Numbered from the stretch's first letter, positions 1-10,398 are shown. The stretch is DNA of 64,000 nucleotides from Limobrevibacterium gyesilva (GCF_025989185.1 NZ_JAPDNT010000018.1:18388-82387), one strand, 5' to 3'. Notes: generated from the letters alone by a model not told the origin. Numbers and translations are program-made.

Positions 1-4
1 CCGA

Positions 5-1396
5 TTGGACCGGCTGCCCTGGGGGCGGTTCCACTGGCTCGTGGTGGTTGCCCTCGGCATCACCTGGATCCTCGACGGCCTGGAGGTGACGCTGGCGGGA
101 GCGGTGGGCGGCACGCTGCGGCAGAGCCCCACGCTGCAATTTTCTGCAGCCGATGTTGGGCTCGCCAATAGCGCCTATGTGACCGGTGCCGTGGCGGGGG
201 CATTGCTCTTCGGCTGGCTGACCGATCGGCTAGGCCGCAAGCGCCTGTTCAGCATCACCCTGCTGCTGTACCTGCTGGCCGCGGCCGGCACCGCGTTCAC
301 CTGGAACCTGCCGGGCTTCGCCCTGATGCGCTTCCTCACCGGTGCCGGCATCGGTGGCGAATACAGCGCCATCAACTCGGCCATCCAGGAGCTGATCCCG
401 CCGCGCTTTCGCGGCCGCACAGACATCTCGATCAACGGCAGCTTCTGGGTAGGGGCCGCGATTGCCGGAGCCGGCTCCCTCGTGCTGCTCGATCCGCACC
501 GGATCGATCCGGAGCTTGGCTGGCGGCTGGCGTTCTTCATCGGGGCTGCGATCGGCGTGCCGATCCTGCCGCTGCGCCGTTTCATTCCGGAAAGCCCGCG
601 CTGGCTGATGCTGCATGGCCGCGCCGGCGAGGCCGAGGCGGTGGTCGAGGAGATCGAGGCACGGTTCACGCAGGCGGGCCATGCGCTGGTGCCCGCACGC
701 ACCCGCGTGCGGCTGCACGACCGCGCGTTCACCCCGTTCGCGGACGTGATCGACGCACTGCTGCGCCTGTATCCGCGCCGCACAGTCCTGTGTCTTGGCC
801 TGATGATTTCGCAGGCATTCTTCTACAACGCGATCTTCTTCACCTATGCGCTACTGCTGACCGATTTCTACGGCGTGAAGGCGAGCGATGTCGGCTGGTA
901 CGTGCTGCCCTTCGCGGTCGGCAACGTTCTCGGCCCGCTGCTGCTCGGCCCGCTGTTCGACACGATCGGCCGCCGGCCGATGATCGCCTTTACCTACGCC
1001 GCCTCGGCCGCGTTGCTGCTGGTAACCGGGCTGCTGTTCCGCGCCGGCGCGCTGACTGCCACAACCCAGACGATGGGCTGGAGCGCCACATTCTTCTTCG
1101 CCTCCGCCGCTGCCTCCGCCGCCAACCTCACGGTGGGCGAGAATTTCCCGCTGGAGGTGCGAGCCCTGGCGATCGCCGTGTTCTACGCGCTCGGCACCGG
1201 TCTCGGCGGCATCGCCGCACCCTGGCTGTTCGGCGTGCTGATCGAGAGCGGCTCGCGCGACCGCGTGCTACTGGGCTACCTGCTGGCCTGCGTGCTGATG
1301 GCCCTGGCGGCCGCACTGGTCTTGTGGCTGGGCGAACGCGCCGAGCGGCGGCCACTGGAGGAGGTCGCGGCACCGCTGTCCTCTGCAGATCCGTGA
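5..1396 (+). CDS. MFS transporter, sugar-porter type (5' end may lie outside window)
   Basis: This encodes an integral inner-membrane transporter of the major facilitator superfamily with about 12 hydrophobic segments. The signature loop after TM2 (GWLTDRLGRKR, near residues 70-80) and the PESPRWL motif near residue 195 before the central loop are typical of the sugar/organic-acid porter branch. The second half repeats the loop motif as DTIGRRPM. The frame is open to the window edge, and the only start visible is a TTG at position 5, so the true start may be upstream. The 463 visible residues are nearly full length for the family. The substrate cannot be inferred: no neighbouring catabolic genes are visible downstream. 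Membership of the family is secure; specificity is unknown. Confidence 0.85.
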   Translation: MDRLPWGRFHWLVVVALGITWILDGLEVTLAGAVGGTLRQSPTLQFSAADVGLANSAYVTGAVAGALLFGWLTDRLGRKRLFSITLLLYLLAAAGTAFTWNLPGFALMRFLTGAGIGGEYSAINSAIQELIPPRFRGRTDISINGSFWVGAAIAGAGSLVLLDPHRIDPELGWRLAFFIGAAIGVPILPLRRFIPESPRWLMLHGRAGEAEAVVEEIEARFTQAGHALVPARTRVRLHDRAFTPFADVIDALLRLYPRRTVLCLGLMISQAFFYNAIFFTYALLLTDFYGVKASDVGWYVLPFAVGNVLGPLLLGPLFDTIGRRPMIAFTYAASAALLLVTGLLFRAGALTATTQTMGWSATFFFASAAASAANLTVGENFPLEVRALAIAVFYALGTGLGGIAAPWLFGVLIESGSRDRVLLGYLLACVLMALAAALVLWLGERAERRPLEEVAAPLSSADP

Positions 1397-1520
1397 CCAC
1401 GACCGGTAAGCTGGCCACCCCCTCGGCTACGTCCGACCGCTCGATGCCCGGGGGCGGTTCGCTGCGCGTGTGCTACCGTGGGCGCCGCACGACCGCGCCT
1501 AGCAGCGGGGCACCGCTCGC

Positions 1521-1730
1521 TCACCTCGCCCGAGTTGCCCCCGCTGGCGGTCGCTTCATCAGCACGAACCCTGACGCCTCCAGGTGCTCCACCAACCTCT
1601 CAGCGGTGATGCGCGCCATGAATTCATCGCCATGCAGCACCCGCTGGCGGCGGTCGTAACGCAAGGCGAAGGCGAGCGACGCGCTGATTTCGTCAACGGT
1701 AACGGGGCGGAGGGGGCGATCGTCGGGCAT
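1521..1730 (-). CDS. small conserved hypothetical protein (69 aa)
   Basis: I chose the ATG at 1730 because the residues after it form an acidic/amphipathic small protein, whereas the frame upstream looks non-coding. The protein starts MPDDRPLRPVTVDEI and contains a helix-rich middle with EFMARITAERLVEHLEASGF, ending in basic residues. From memory, similar short proteins occur in Acetobacteraceae genomes as hypothetical proteins, but no function is established. It has no signal peptide, membrane segment or cysteine. It stands alone between the transporter gene and tRNA-Phe. The call rests on composition and remembered similarity, so it is moderate. Confidence 0.5.
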   Translation of the reverse strand: MPDDRPLRPVTVDEISASLAFALRYDRRQRVLHGDEFMARITAERLVEHLEASGFVLMKRPPAGATRAR

Positions 1731-1882
1731 GGCCGGACGGTAGGGAATGATAGTGAACGAATAAAGAACGATTGTATCGGCACTAAATGAGTCCGCCGCG
1801 AGTCCGCAATGCAGACCACGCACCTCTCGCTAGACGAGCGAAACGGGAGTCATTGGTAAACTTTTGAAATTTCCTTGGAAAA

Positions 1883-1958
1883 TGGTGCCCAGGGGCGGAA
1901 TCGAACCACCGACACTGCGATTTTCAGTCGCATGCTCTACCAACTGAGCTACCTGGGC
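1883..1958 (-). tRNA. tRNA-Phe (GAA)
   Basis: Read on the minus strand the sequence folds as a complete cloverleaf with acceptor stem GCCCAGG/CCTGGGC, a GCTC D-stem, anticodon loop CTGAAAA giving anticodon GAA, and a T-loop beginning TTCGATT. The CCA tail is encoded at 1883-1885. All seven acceptor pairs match. Confidence 0.96.
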
Positions 1959-2073
1959 ACATCGCCGAGCACTTCGACGCGCTCGTGTTGGAGGCGGCGG
2001 GAATAGCCCAGGCTGCGGCGGTGATCAACCCACCAAATCGCGCGAACCGGCAGCACGCGGCAGCCCTCCGGTT

Positions 2074-2262
2074 TCAGCCGCGTTCCCCGTCATCGGACGG
2101 ATCGGGCTCTGTGTCCGGCGGGCTGGCGGCGGGAACCGCATAGGTCTCGGTGAACCAGCGGCCGAGGTCGATATCGGCGCAGCGGGCGCTGCAGAACGGC
2201 CGGAATTTGGGGTCCGTCGGCTTGCGGCAGATCGGGCACAGCTTCTTCACGGTCTCGGTCAC
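2074..2262 (-). CDS. yacG: YacG-like zinc-binding protein, DNA gyrase inhibitor family
   Basis: A 62-residue protein with the four-cysteine zinc site of the YacG family: Cys9, Cys12, Cys24 and Cys28 (CPIC and CSARC). The ADIDLGRWF segment that follows is also characteristic. E. coli YacG binds GyrB and inhibits gyrase; that activity is inferred here from family membership. Its ATG (2262-2260) overlaps the TGA of the upstream ribonuclease-like gene in an ATGA arrangement, so it is translationally coupled as the last gene of the infA-maf-RNase-yacG set. The C-terminal tail is short and acidic. Confidence 0.9.
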   Translation of the reverse strand: MTETVKKLCPICRKPTDPKFRPFCSARCADIDLGRWFTETYAVPAASPPDTEPDPSDDGERG

Positions 2263-3356
2263 GGCCGGTCATCCTCCAGGACCCAGCCCGACGGCGGCAG
2301 CGCCGGGTCGGTACGTAGCCGCAAGGCACGGCCGGCGCGATGCGCGTATTCAGGCAAGGCGACCGGGTCGGCCTGCAGCGCCTCCATTACCGCCGGTGAC
2401 GCGCGCAAGGCCAGGGCGCGTTCGGGGTGGGCGGCCACCTCCCTGGCGGCGCGGCGCAGGGCGGCCAGGCCCGCGCTGTGCGGGCCGGCCAGCAGCTCGT
2501 GCAGCGGCGGATGGACGCGTGGCCGCAGGATCTCCGCCAGGCCCAGCGCGCTGAACCCGAGGAAGCGCGGCCGCAGCGGGTCGCCGGCCAGGGCGGCGGC
2601 GAAATCCGGCCCCAGCGCCGCGCGCCGCCGCGGCGACAGCCCGGCGAGGTCCACCAGGATGGCGCCCGCCAGGTTGCGCAGCCGGATCTGCCGAGCGATG
2701 GCCGGCAGCAGGGCGCGGTTGAGCCCCGATTGCGATGCGGTCTTGGAACGCCGGTCGGCGGTGGCCGCGCCGAGGTCGATGTCGATCGCGGTCAGCGCCG
2801 GCGTGGGATGCACGGACAGGCGGGCGCCGCTGGGCAGGGCGGCTACCGGCTCCGTGAGCGCCTCGACGGCGGACTCGACCTCGTCGGTGAAGCCCCGGCC
2901 CTGGGACAGGCGGGGGCCCAGGAGGGGGCGCAGAAGGGCTGCCAGGGCCGCTTCGTCCACGATCACTGGGGCGTCCGGGTGCAGGGAAGCCAGCCGCTCC
3001 ACGGCGCCAGGGCCGCGCTGCAGCAGGGCAGGCGGGCCGCTGCCGGCCGGCATGTCCACGCGGGCGGTCAGGCGGGGGCCCTTGCCGCCCTGGGCGGCGC
3101 GGGTGATGCGCACGGCCAGGATGGTGCCCTCGCTGGCGCCGGCGCCGCCCTCGCTGTCGGGCAGGAAGCCGGTGGCGCCCTCGATCGCCACGAAGGCGCC
3201 GGCCATGGCCGGCACGCGGGCGGTGATCCGGCCGCGATGGACGTCGCCGACCCCATCCGGGGCGCCCGGGCGCCAGAGCGCGTAATCCACCAGCCCGCCC
3301 GCGCCCCAGGCGGCCACGCGGACCTCGCCGGGGCTGGCGCTGGCGAGAATTTTCAC
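2259..3356 (-). CDS. Ribonuclease E/G-like protein, short form
   Basis: The 365-residue protein starts at a GTG (3356-3354) that overlaps the maf stop as GTGA. It opens with the strand pattern of RNase E/G proteins, then an S1-like segment (VHRGRITARVPAMAGAFVAI, about residues 30-50) in which the protein usually contacts RNA. The middle carries TAIDIDLG and later RNLAGAILVDLAGL, matching the metal-binding DNase I-like region of the RNase E/G catalytic core. It is shorter than E. coli RNase G (489 aa) and lacks the zinc-link and C-terminal scaffold. This short form between maf and yacG is common in alphaproteobacteria. It probably processes RNA in the cytoplasm, but whether it is catalytically active is not shown. 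Confidence 0.82.
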   Translation of the reverse strand: MKILASASPGEVRVAAWGAGGLVDYALWRPGAPDGVGDVHRGRITARVPAMAGAFVAIEGATGFLPDSEGGAGASEGTILAVRITRAAQGGKGPRLTARVDMPAGSGPPALLQRGPGAVERLASLHPDAPVIVDEAALAALLRPLLGPRLSQGRGFTDEVESAVEALTEPVAALPSGARLSVHPTPALTAIDIDLGAATADRRSKTASQSGLNRALLPAIARQIRLRNLAGAILVDLAGLSPRRRAALGPDFAAALAGDPLRPRFLGFSALGLAEILRPRVHPPLHELLAGPHSAGLAALRRAAREVAAHPERALALRASPAVMEALQADPVALPEYAHRAGRALRLRTDPALPPSGWVLEDDRP

Positions 3357-3928
3357 GGCAGCGGATAGCCCAGGCCACGCAGCAGCTGCGCCGTCTCGAA
3401 CAGCGGCAGGCCGACGACGTTGGAATAGCTGCCGGACAGGAAGCGGATATGGGCTGCGGCCCGGCCCTGGATGGCGTAGCCGCCGGCCTTGCCCTGCCAT
3501 TCCCCGCTGTCGAGATAGGCCTGCATTTGCGCCGCGCTCAGCCGGGCGAATCCGACCACGCTGTCACTGAGCCGCTCGGCCCGGCGGCCGTCGGGCCCCG
3601 CCAGCACAACGGCAGTCAGGACGTGATGGCGGCGGCCGGACAGCAGATCGAGGCAGGCGCGCGCCTGCTCCGGCGTTTCCGCCTTGGGCAGGACGCGGCG
3701 GCCGCAGCACACCACGGTGTCGGCGGCCAGCGTATACGCGTCCGGCGCCGCGGCGGCATCCGCCTTGGCGCGCGCAAGCCTCTGGGCGAGCTGCCGGGGC
3801 AGTTCGTCCTTCAGCGGCGTCTCGTCGATGTGGGTGGGCGTGATGGCATCAGGGATCACGCCGATCTGGGCCAGCAGCGCGGCCCGGCGCGGGCTGGCGG
3901 AGGCCAGGACCAGCCCGGGACTCGTCAC
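3353..3928 (-). CDS. maf: Maf-family nucleotide pyrophosphatase
   Basis: A 191-residue Maf/YhdE protein. The N-terminal ASASPRR motif (residues 9-15) binds the nucleotide phosphates, and the conserved LAADTVV and GRRHHVLTAV segments follow in the expected order. Family members hydrolyse non-canonical or UTP/dTTP-type nucleotides to monophosphates and have been linked to septum formation. The gene starts 14 bp after the infA stop codon and overlaps the next gene by 4 nt, so it is expressed as part of the infA operon. Length and motifs match full-length homologues. Confidence 0.93.
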   Translation of the reverse strand: MTSPGLVLASASPRRAALLAQIGVIPDAITPTHIDETPLKDELPRQLAQRLARAKADAAAAPDAYTLAADTVVCCGRRVLPKAETPEQARACLDLLSGRRHHVLTAVVLAGPDGRRAERLSDSVVGFARLSAAQMQAYLDSGEWQGKAGGYAIQGRAAAHIRFLSGSYSNVVGLPLFETAQLLRGLGYPLP

Positions 3929-3941
3929 TTGAATCGGCCCG

Positions 3942-4160
3942 TCACTTGAATCGGAAGGTGATCCGGCCCTTGGACAGGTCGTACGGCGTCATTTCCACAT
4001 TCACGCGGTCGCCGGCGAGCACGCGGATACGGTTCTTGCGCATCTTGCCGCTGGTATGCGCGAGGATGACGTGTTCGTTGTCGAGCTTCACGCGGAACAT
4101 GGCGTTGGGAAGCAACTCCATGACCGTGCCGCTGAACTCGATCATATCTTCTTTTGACAT
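3942..4160 (-). CDS. infA: Translation initiation factor IF-1
   Basis: A 72-residue single S1/OB-fold protein with the near-invariant IF-1 sequence ([20 protein letters not shown] at the start and a basic RITFRFK end). IF-1 occupies the ribosomal A site during initiation in the cytoplasm. It heads the infA-maf-RNase-yacG run on the minus strand. The gap of 53 bp after hisD leaves open whether it has its own promoter or is read from the his genes. Confidence 0.98.
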   Translation of the reverse strand: MSKEDMIEFSGTVMELLPNAMFRVKLDNEHVILAHTSGKMRKNRIRVLAGDRVNVEMTPYDLSKGRITFRFK

Positions 4161-4213
4161 CAGGCCTCGTTACCGTGTGATGAATTGGCCCGGAACATGA
4201 TGGTCGCGTACCC

Positions 4214-5500
4214 TCAGGTCAAGCGCAGGGCGACACTGCGCCCATGCGCGTGCAGGCCCTCGGCCTCGGCCAGGGCCACGGCGGCGGCGCCGATCCGCGC
4301 CATTCCCGCCTGGTCCTGGGCCACCCAGGTCGTCCGCTTCAGGAAATCGTAAACCGACAGGCCGGAGGCGAACCGCGCTGAGCGGCCGGTTGGCAGCACG
4401 TGATTCGGCCCCGCTACGTAGTCGCCGATCGCTTCCGGGCAGAACCGGCCGAGGAAGGCGGCGCCGGCATGGCGGATGCGCGCGAACAGCGCCTCCGGCT
4501 CCGGCACCATAAGCTGCAGATGCTCGGGCGCCAGCCGGTCGGCGAGCGCCGCCGCCTCGGCGAAGTCGCGCACGATGATGATGGCGCCATGGTCGCGCCA
4601 ACTCGCGCCGGCGATGGCGGCCCGGGGCAGCGTGGGCAGTTCGCGGGCCACGGCGGCGGCCACGGCGGTGGCGAAGTCCGGGCTGTCGGTGATCAGGATG
4701 GATTGCGCCGCCTCGTCATGCTCGGCCTGGGCCAGCAGGTCCACGGCCACGTGACGGGGATCGTTCGACGCGTCGGCGATGATCACCACCTCGGACGGGC
4801 CGGCGATGCTGTCGATGCCGACGCGGCCGAACACCTGGCGCTTGGCCTCCGCCACATAGGCGTTGCCGGGGCCGACGATGCGGTCCACCGGGGCGATGCT
4901 GGCGGTGCCCCAGGCGAGTGCGGCCACCGCCTGCGCGCCGCCGACGCGGTAGATCTCGGTCACGCCCGCGCGCCGGGCCGCGGCCAGCACCAGCGGGTTC
5001 AGCACGCCGCCGGGGGTGGGCACGCACATGGCGATGCGCGACACGCCGGCCGCCCGTGCCGGGATGGCATTCATCAGCACCGAGGACGGATAGGCGGCCT
5101 TGCCCCCGGGCACGTAGATCCCCACGGCATCCAGCGGCGTCCAGCGCATGCCCAGCGTGATGCCCGGCACGTCCTCCAGCCGCAGATCCTGCGGCAACTG
5201 GGCGCGGTGGAATTTTTCGATGCGCTCGGCCGCGAGGTCCAGCGCCGCGTTCAATTCGGCGGGAATGGCGGCCACCGCGGCGTCGATCTCGGCCGCCGTG
5301 ATGCGCAGCGAGGCCGGCGCGACCTCCATGCGGTCGAAGCGGGCGGTGTATTCGCACAAAGCCGCGTCACCACGGGCGCGGATGTCGGCGATGATGGCCG
5401 CCACCACCGCGTCCACGCTCTCCGCCGTCTCTCGCGCCTCGGCGAGCAGCGCGATGAAGGCGGCCTCAAAGCCCGCATCCGCGGTGGACAGGCGCTTCAT
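4214..5500 (-). CDS. hisD: Histidinol dehydrogenase
   Basis: A 428-residue enzyme that oxidises L-histidinol to histidine in two NAD-dependent steps, the last reactions of histidine synthesis. The start is fixed by the ATG at 5500-5498, which overlaps the hisG stop as ATGA. Conserved landmarks are [31 protein letters not shown], the NAD-site [28 protein letters not shown], the catalytic EHDEAAQS and APEHLQLM. The zinc-binding Gln/His residues lie within these blocks. Length matches the family. No upstream hisI or hisF is present, so the his genes are dispersed, as is common in alphaproteobacteria. Confidence 0.97.
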   Translation of the reverse strand: MKRLSTADAGFEAAFIALLAEARETAESVDAVVAAIIADIRARGDAALCEYTARFDRMEVAPASLRITAAEIDAAVAAIPAELNAALDLAAERIEKFHRAQLPQDLRLEDVPGITLGMRWTPLDAVGIYVPGGKAAYPSSVLMNAIPARAAGVSRIAMCVPTPGGVLNPLVLAAARRAGVTEIYRVGGAQAVAALAWGTASIAPVDRIVGPGNAYVAEAKRQVFGRVGIDSIAGPSEVVIIADASNDPRHVAVDLLAQAEHDEAAQSILITDSPDFATAVAAAVARELPTLPRAAIAGASWRDHGAIIIVRDFAEAAALADRLAPEHLQLMVPEPEALFARIRHAGAAFLGRFCPEAIGDYVAGPNHVLPTGRSARFASGLSVYDFLKRTTWVAQDQAGMARIGAAAVALAEAEGLHAHGRSVALRLT

Positions 5501-6198
5501 GCCGCGGCCAGGGCGGCGCGGAACCGGGCGATCCAGCCGCCGATCTGCTCGGGCCGGGTCTTCAGCGCGGTGCGGTTGACGATCAGCCGGCTGGTGACGC
5601 GCGAGATCACCTCCGTCTCCACCAGCCCATTGGCCTTCAGCGTGGAGCCGGTGGCCACCAGATCGACGATGACGCGGGTCAGCCCCAGGCCCGGCGCCAG
5701 CTCCATCGCCCCGTTCAGATGCACCACGTCGGCCTGGATGCCGCGCGCGGCGTAGTGGCGACGGGCGATGTTCGGGTATTTCGTGGCCACCCGCACCCGC
5801 GACCAGGTGCCGGGGTCGTCGGTCCCGGCGGTCTCGCGCGGCTCTGCCACGGAGACGCGGCAGGCGCCGATGCCCAGGTCCAGCGGGGCGTAGATCTCGG
5901 GATAGTCGAACTCCATCAGCACGTCCGCGCCGCAGATGCCGATCTGTGCGGCGCCAAAGGCCACGAACGTGGCGACGTCGAAGCTGCGCACGCGCACCAC
6001 GTCCAGCCCGGGCTCGGAGGTGGGGAAGCGCAGCTCGCGGCTGTCCTCGTTGGCATAGTCGGGGGCGGGATGGATGCCGGCGCGGGCGAGCAGGGGCGCG
6101 CATTCCGACAGGATGCGGCCCTTCGGCAGTGCCAGGATCAGCGGGCCGGCATTCTCCGGCTCCAGCGCGGTGGTCTTGAATTCGGCGGTCATCAACAT
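5497..6198 (-). CDS. hisG: ATP phosphoribosyltransferase, short form
   Basis: A 233-residue catalytic subunit that condenses ATP with PRPP, the committed step of histidine synthesis. The sequence begins the domain with LILALPKGRIL and carries the PRPP-binding loop DLVATGSTLKANGL near residue 180. It lacks the C-terminal regulatory domain of long HisG, so by family knowledge it should need the partner HisZ, which is not in this window. Two starts are possible, ATG at 6198 or 6189. It is translationally coupled to hisD by a 4-nt overlap. A GC-rich hairpin separates it from murA. Confidence 0.95.
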   Translation of the reverse strand: MLMTAEFKTTALEPENAGPLILALPKGRILSECAPLLARAGIHPAPDYANEDSRELRFPTSEPGLDVVRVRSFDVATFVAFGAAQIGICGADVLMEFDYPEIYAPLDLGIGACRVSVAEPRETAGTDDPGTWSRVRVATKYPNIARRHYAARGIQADVVHLNGAMELAPGLGLTRVIVDLVATGSTLKANGLVETEVISRVTSRLIVNRTALKTRPEQIGGWIARFRAALAAA

Positions 6199-6205
6199 CC
6201 CACTC

Positions 6206-6236
6206 CGGCGTGCAGCGCACCTACACCTGCACGCCG
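6206..6236 (-). terminator. stem-loop between murA and hisG
   Basis: A perfect 10-bp inverted repeat (CGGCGTGCAG at 6206-6215 and CTGCACGCCG at 6227-6236) with an 11-nt loop sits 14 bp after the murA stop and just before hisG. There is no T-tract, so it may be a weak terminator, an attenuator or an mRNA-stabilising hairpin. Confidence 0.45.
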
Positions 6237-6249
6237 CCGGGCGGAAGGC

Positions 6250-7512
<1,263 letters not shown>

Positions 7513-7531
7513 GTGTACTTGATACCTGACT

Positions 7532-8089
7532 TCAACCGAGCCGCGGAAGTGCCACGCCGCGCTGGCGCATATATTTCCCGGCCTTGTCGGCATAGCTGGT
7601 TTCGCAGGGCTCGTTGCCCTGCAGGAAAAGGAACTGGCAGATGCCCTCGAAGGCATGGATCTTGGCGGGCAGGGGGGTGGTATTGCTGATCTCGATCGTC
7701 ACCTGCCCCTCCCATTCCGGCTCCAGCGGCGTCACGTTCACGATGATGCCGCAGCGGGCGTAGGTGGACTTGCCCAGGCAGATCACCAGGATGTCGCGGG
7801 GGATGCGGAAATACTCGATGGTGTGGGTCAGCGCGAAGCTGTTGGGCGGGATGATGCAGACCGGCCCCTTGCGGTCCACGAAGCTGGCCGGGCTGAACGC
7901 CTTGGGGTCGACGATGGCGGAGTCGACATTGGTGAACACCTTGAACTCGTCGGCCACCCGGGCGTCGTAGCCATAGCTGGACAGGCCATAGCTGATCACC
8001 CCGTCGCGCTTCTGCGTCTCGACGAAGGGATCGATCATGCCGTGCTCGGTCGCCATGCGGCGGATCCAGCGGTCGGACATCACGGTCAT
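7532..8089 (-). CDS. dcd: dCTP deaminase
   Basis: A 185-residue trimeric enzyme that deaminates dCTP to dUTP, feeding dTTP synthesis. The conserved beginning DRWIRRMA, the block [12 protein letters not shown], the substrate-binding [10 protein letters not shown] near residue 111 and [18 protein letters not shown] (which contains the catalytic glutamate) are all present, followed by the C-terminal GKY. It lies directly before murA on the minus strand and probably shares its transcript. Upstream, 254 bp separate it from the divergent sigma-factor gene. Confidence 0.96.
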   Translation of the reverse strand: MTVMSDRWIRRMATEHGMIDPFVETQKRDGVISYGLSSYGYDARVADEFKVFTNVDSAIVDPKAFSPASFVDRKGPVCIIPPNSFALTHTIEYFRIPRDILVICLGKSTYARCGIIVNVTPLEPEWEGQVTIEISNTTPLPAKIHAFEGICQFLFLQGNEPCETSYADKAGKYMRQRGVALPRLG

Positions 8090-8343
8090 GCTATAGGGAC
8101 CTTTGCGGGGAGGCGACGGGGCGGGGATTTAACCTACGCGGCGCCAGGGGGCAAACCTGGGCGCCCGGGGGCATCGGGGCCTTGCCGGGGTGCCCATGCT
8201 GCACACGCCGGGCGATTGACATCGGGGTGGACATCCATTCCAGTCTCGACACCGTGCCGGAACGAGGCCCTGTCGTGGCCACCCGGCCCACATTCCGATG
8301 GCGTTCCGGAACAGCCTCCACAGCGGCAGCAGGGAGATCAGCC

Positions 8344-9051
8344 ATGAGACAATTGCAGGGGCGCGGATATGCGCCTGACCTTGCCGCCGCGGCGGAGGAC
8401 GCCGAACTGGTGCGGCGGGCGCTGGCCCGCGACGGCGATGCCTTCCGCACCATCATGCAGAAATACAATCAACGGCTTTACCGCATCGCACGCAGTATCC
8501 TTCGCAACGACGGCGACGCGGAAGACGTCGTTCAGGAAGCCTATGTTCGCGCCTTTACCCATCTGGAGAGTTTTCGCGGCGACGCCGGTCTGGCGACGTG
8601 GCTTGGCCGCATCACCATGAACGAGGCATTGGGGCGGTTACGGTTGCGGACCCAGCGTCCGTCTGTAGAACTGACGGCAGTCGAAGCCCAAGGAACGGAC
8701 GCCGAGATCATTCAATTCCCGCTCACGGCGAAATCCGAAGATCCGGAGCGAACGATGGCGCAACGCGAAATCATGCAGCTTGTCGAGCAGGCCACCGACA
8801 ATCTGCCCGAAGTCTATCGGGTCGTCTTCATCGCGCGCGTGATCGAGGGCATGAGCGTCGAGGACACTGCGGAGCTTCTCGGCCTGCGTCCGGAGACGGT
8901 CAAGACAAGGCTGCATCGCGCCCGGCGGCTGGTGCGCGAACATTTGGACAAGCGGATTGGCCCCATCCTGCTGGAGGCGTTTCCGTTTGCCGGCAAGCGC
9001 TGCGAGCGCATGACCGATGCCGTAATGGCACGGCTCGGCCTTTCGGACTGA
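8344..9051 (+). CDS. RNA polymerase sigma factor, ECF-type
   Basis: A 235-residue sigma-70-family protein with region 2 (DVVQEAYVRAFTHL, about residues 60-75) and region 4 (MSVEDTAELLGLRPETVKTR) and no domain 1.1 or 3, so it belongs to the extracytoplasmic-function type. The ATG at 8344 is preceded by a GGGAGAT ribosome-binding sequence. No anti-sigma gene follows directly; instead two exported-protein genes lie downstream. A GGAAC-N18-TCTAA element before the DUF4142 gene resembles an ECF-type promoter, so those genes may be its targets, which is inference. Some annotations would call such proteins SigW/RpoE-like. Confidence 0.88.
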   Translation: MRQLQGRGYAPDLAAAAEDAELVRRALARDGDAFRTIMQKYNQRLYRIARSILRNDGDAEDVVQEAYVRAFTHLESFRGDAGLATWLGRITMNEALGRLRLRTQRPSVELTAVEAQGTDAEIIQFPLTAKSEDPERTMAQREIMQLVEQATDNLPEVYRVVFIARVIEGMSVEDTAELLGLRPETVKTRLHRARRLVREHLDKRIGPILLEAFPFAGKRCERMTDAVMARLGLSD

Positions 9052-9223
9052 CACCGGCTCTGCTTGACGATAGCCGGCCCGTCATCAAGGACTGCCGATA
9101 GCGCGCGCCCAGCCGCTTGCAGCCCGCAAGCGCATGCCTCTCGCGGTGCCTGGCGGGCAGCAGTGCGCAAGACCAGGACCCAAGCGATCAATCATCCTTT
9201 TTCGTCCCCGGTGTGATTTCCCG

Positions 9224-9251
9224 GGAACCTTTCTGTCCGCGAACCATCTAA
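9224..9251 (+). promoter_or_regulatory. candidate ECF-type promoter upstream of the DUF4142 gene
   Basis: GGAAC at 9224-9228 and TCTAA at 9247-9251 are separated by 18 nt, about 60 bp ahead of the DUF4142 start. GGAAC-type -35 elements are typical of many ECF sigma factors, and one is encoded just upstream. Only a pattern match. Confidence 0.4.
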
Positions 9252-9311
9252 CGGCCGTCAACAAGACAGCAACCTCCGGCGCCGCTGCGGTGCCGGCCAA
9301 AGGAGTATGTC

Positions 9312-9836
9312 ATGCGAGTTCGCTTGAGTACGGCGATTGCGGCCGCTTTCCTGCTGAGCGGCGGCGCTTTCGCGCAAGATGCGGCCAAGCCCACCGATCC
9401 CCAGATCGCTCACATCGCCTACACCGCCGGGCAGATCGATATCACGGCGGCGAAGCAGGCGATCGCGAAATCCAAGAACAAGGAGGTTCTTGCGTTCGCC
9501 GAAGACATGGTGCGCGACCATGAGGCGGTGAACAAACAGGCCCTGGATCTGGTCAAGAAGCTGAACGTCACGCCTGAGGACAACAACACCAGCCGGTCAT
9601 TGGCCAAGCAGGCCGCCGACAAGCAGGCCGAACTGGCCAAGCTCAATGGGGCCGCATACGACAAGGCCTATGTTGCCAACGAGGTTGCCTTTCATAAGGC
9701 AGTGAATGGCGCACTCGGCACCCTCCTCATCCCCTCGGCGAACAACGCCGAGCTCAAGAGCCTGCTGGAGACGGGCCTGAAGATCTTCCAGGGCCACGAG
9801 CAGCACGCCGAGCACGTCGCCGCGGCGATGAAGTAA
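9312..9836 (+). CDS. DUF4142-family exported protein
   Basis: A 174-residue protein with a clear signal peptide (about residues 1-22, ending AFAQDA) and a mature four-helix, ferritin-like DUF4142 domain. The helix with VLAFAEDMVRDHEAVNKQAL and the C-terminal HEQHAEHVAAAM carry conserved acidic and histidine residues. Proteins of this family are periplasmic or outer-membrane associated and often accompany stress regulators, but no biochemical role is established. The ATG at 9312 has an AAAGGAG ribosome-binding site. It is 10 bp ahead of the cupredoxin gene, so the two are probably co-transcribed. Confidence 0.85.
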   Translation: MRVRLSTAIAAAFLLSGGAFAQDAAKPTDPQIAHIAYTAGQIDITAAKQAIAKSKNKEVLAFAEDMVRDHEAVNKQALDLVKKLNVTPEDNNTSRSLAKQAADKQAELAKLNGAAYDKAYVANEVAFHKAVNGALGTLLIPSANNAELKSLLETGLKIFQGHEQHAEHVAAAMK

Positions 9837-9846
9837 GGAGGATCAC

Positions 9847-10167
9847 GTGTCACTGGGGCGTTATGCCTTCGCTTTCCTGGTCATCGTAGGGGGAGTGAAT
9901 TCCGCCCCGGTGCATGCGAAAACGATTCAGGTTGTCATCGACAAGCTCGTGTTCTCGCCGACGCAGGTCAACGCAAAGGTTGGCGATACCATCGAGTGGG
10001 TTAACGGGGACATTCTTGCGCATACGGCGACAGTGCGCGGCGACTGGGATGTAATGATTGCGGCCAAGAAGTCGGCGACTCTGGTTCTGAAGAAAGCCGG
10101 CAGCTTCGAATACTATTGCCGGTTCCATCCCAACATGAAGGGGCAGATCGTGATCGAGCCGGAATAG
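9847..10167 (+). CDS. Exported cupredoxin (amicyanin-like)
   Basis: A 106-residue periplasmic type 1 copper protein. A signal peptide ends about residue 24 (PVHA). The copper ligands are visible as His59 (AHTATV), Cys91, His94 and Met97 (YYCRFHPNM), the spacing of pseudoazurin/amicyanin-like cupredoxins. It starts at a GTG at 9847 behind an AAGGAGG site that straddles the end of the DUF4142 gene. It could shuttle electrons or bind copper in the periplasm; its partner is not identified. The pairing with DUF4142 behind an ECF sigma factor suggests an envelope-stress setting. Confidence 0.87.
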   Translation: MSLGRYAFAFLVIVGGVNSAPVHAKTIQVVIDKLVFSPTQVNAKVGDTIEWVNGDILAHTATVRGDWDVMIAAKKSATLVLKKAGSFEYYCRFHPNMKGQIVIEPE

Positions 10168-10195
10168 CCCGGACGGTCGCTTTCCGCTGCCATCG

Positions 10196-10230
10196 GCAAC
10201 CGCGGCGCATGTGCCCTGCGCCGCGGTTGC
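10196..10230 (+). terminator. strong stem-loop after the cupredoxin gene
   Basis: A perfect 13-bp inverted repeat (GCAACCGCGGCGC / GCGCCGCGGTTGC) with a 9-nt loop lies about 30 bp after the cupredoxin stop. There is no T-run, but the position fits a transcription end for the DUF4142-cupredoxin unit. Confidence 0.6.
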
Positions 10231-10398
10231 CTGCCGTCGCGGAGCATCGCTTGCGGGATGACGGCAGGCGGGCCCGATGGCGCGCAGAAAAATTCAACCC
10301 ACAGCGCCGGCACCTCGCTATACAGACCCGTGTGCGCCCATGCGGGCGATCCGCTTTGACGCTTTGCTGTTACATGTGGGAGTACGCAAGGGGTGTTC

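Noticed and set aside
2427..3368. 313-codon plus-strand frame opposite the RNase E/G-like gene
   Set aside because: Composition and lack of motif mark it as a shadow; the minus strand has operon overlaps on both sides.
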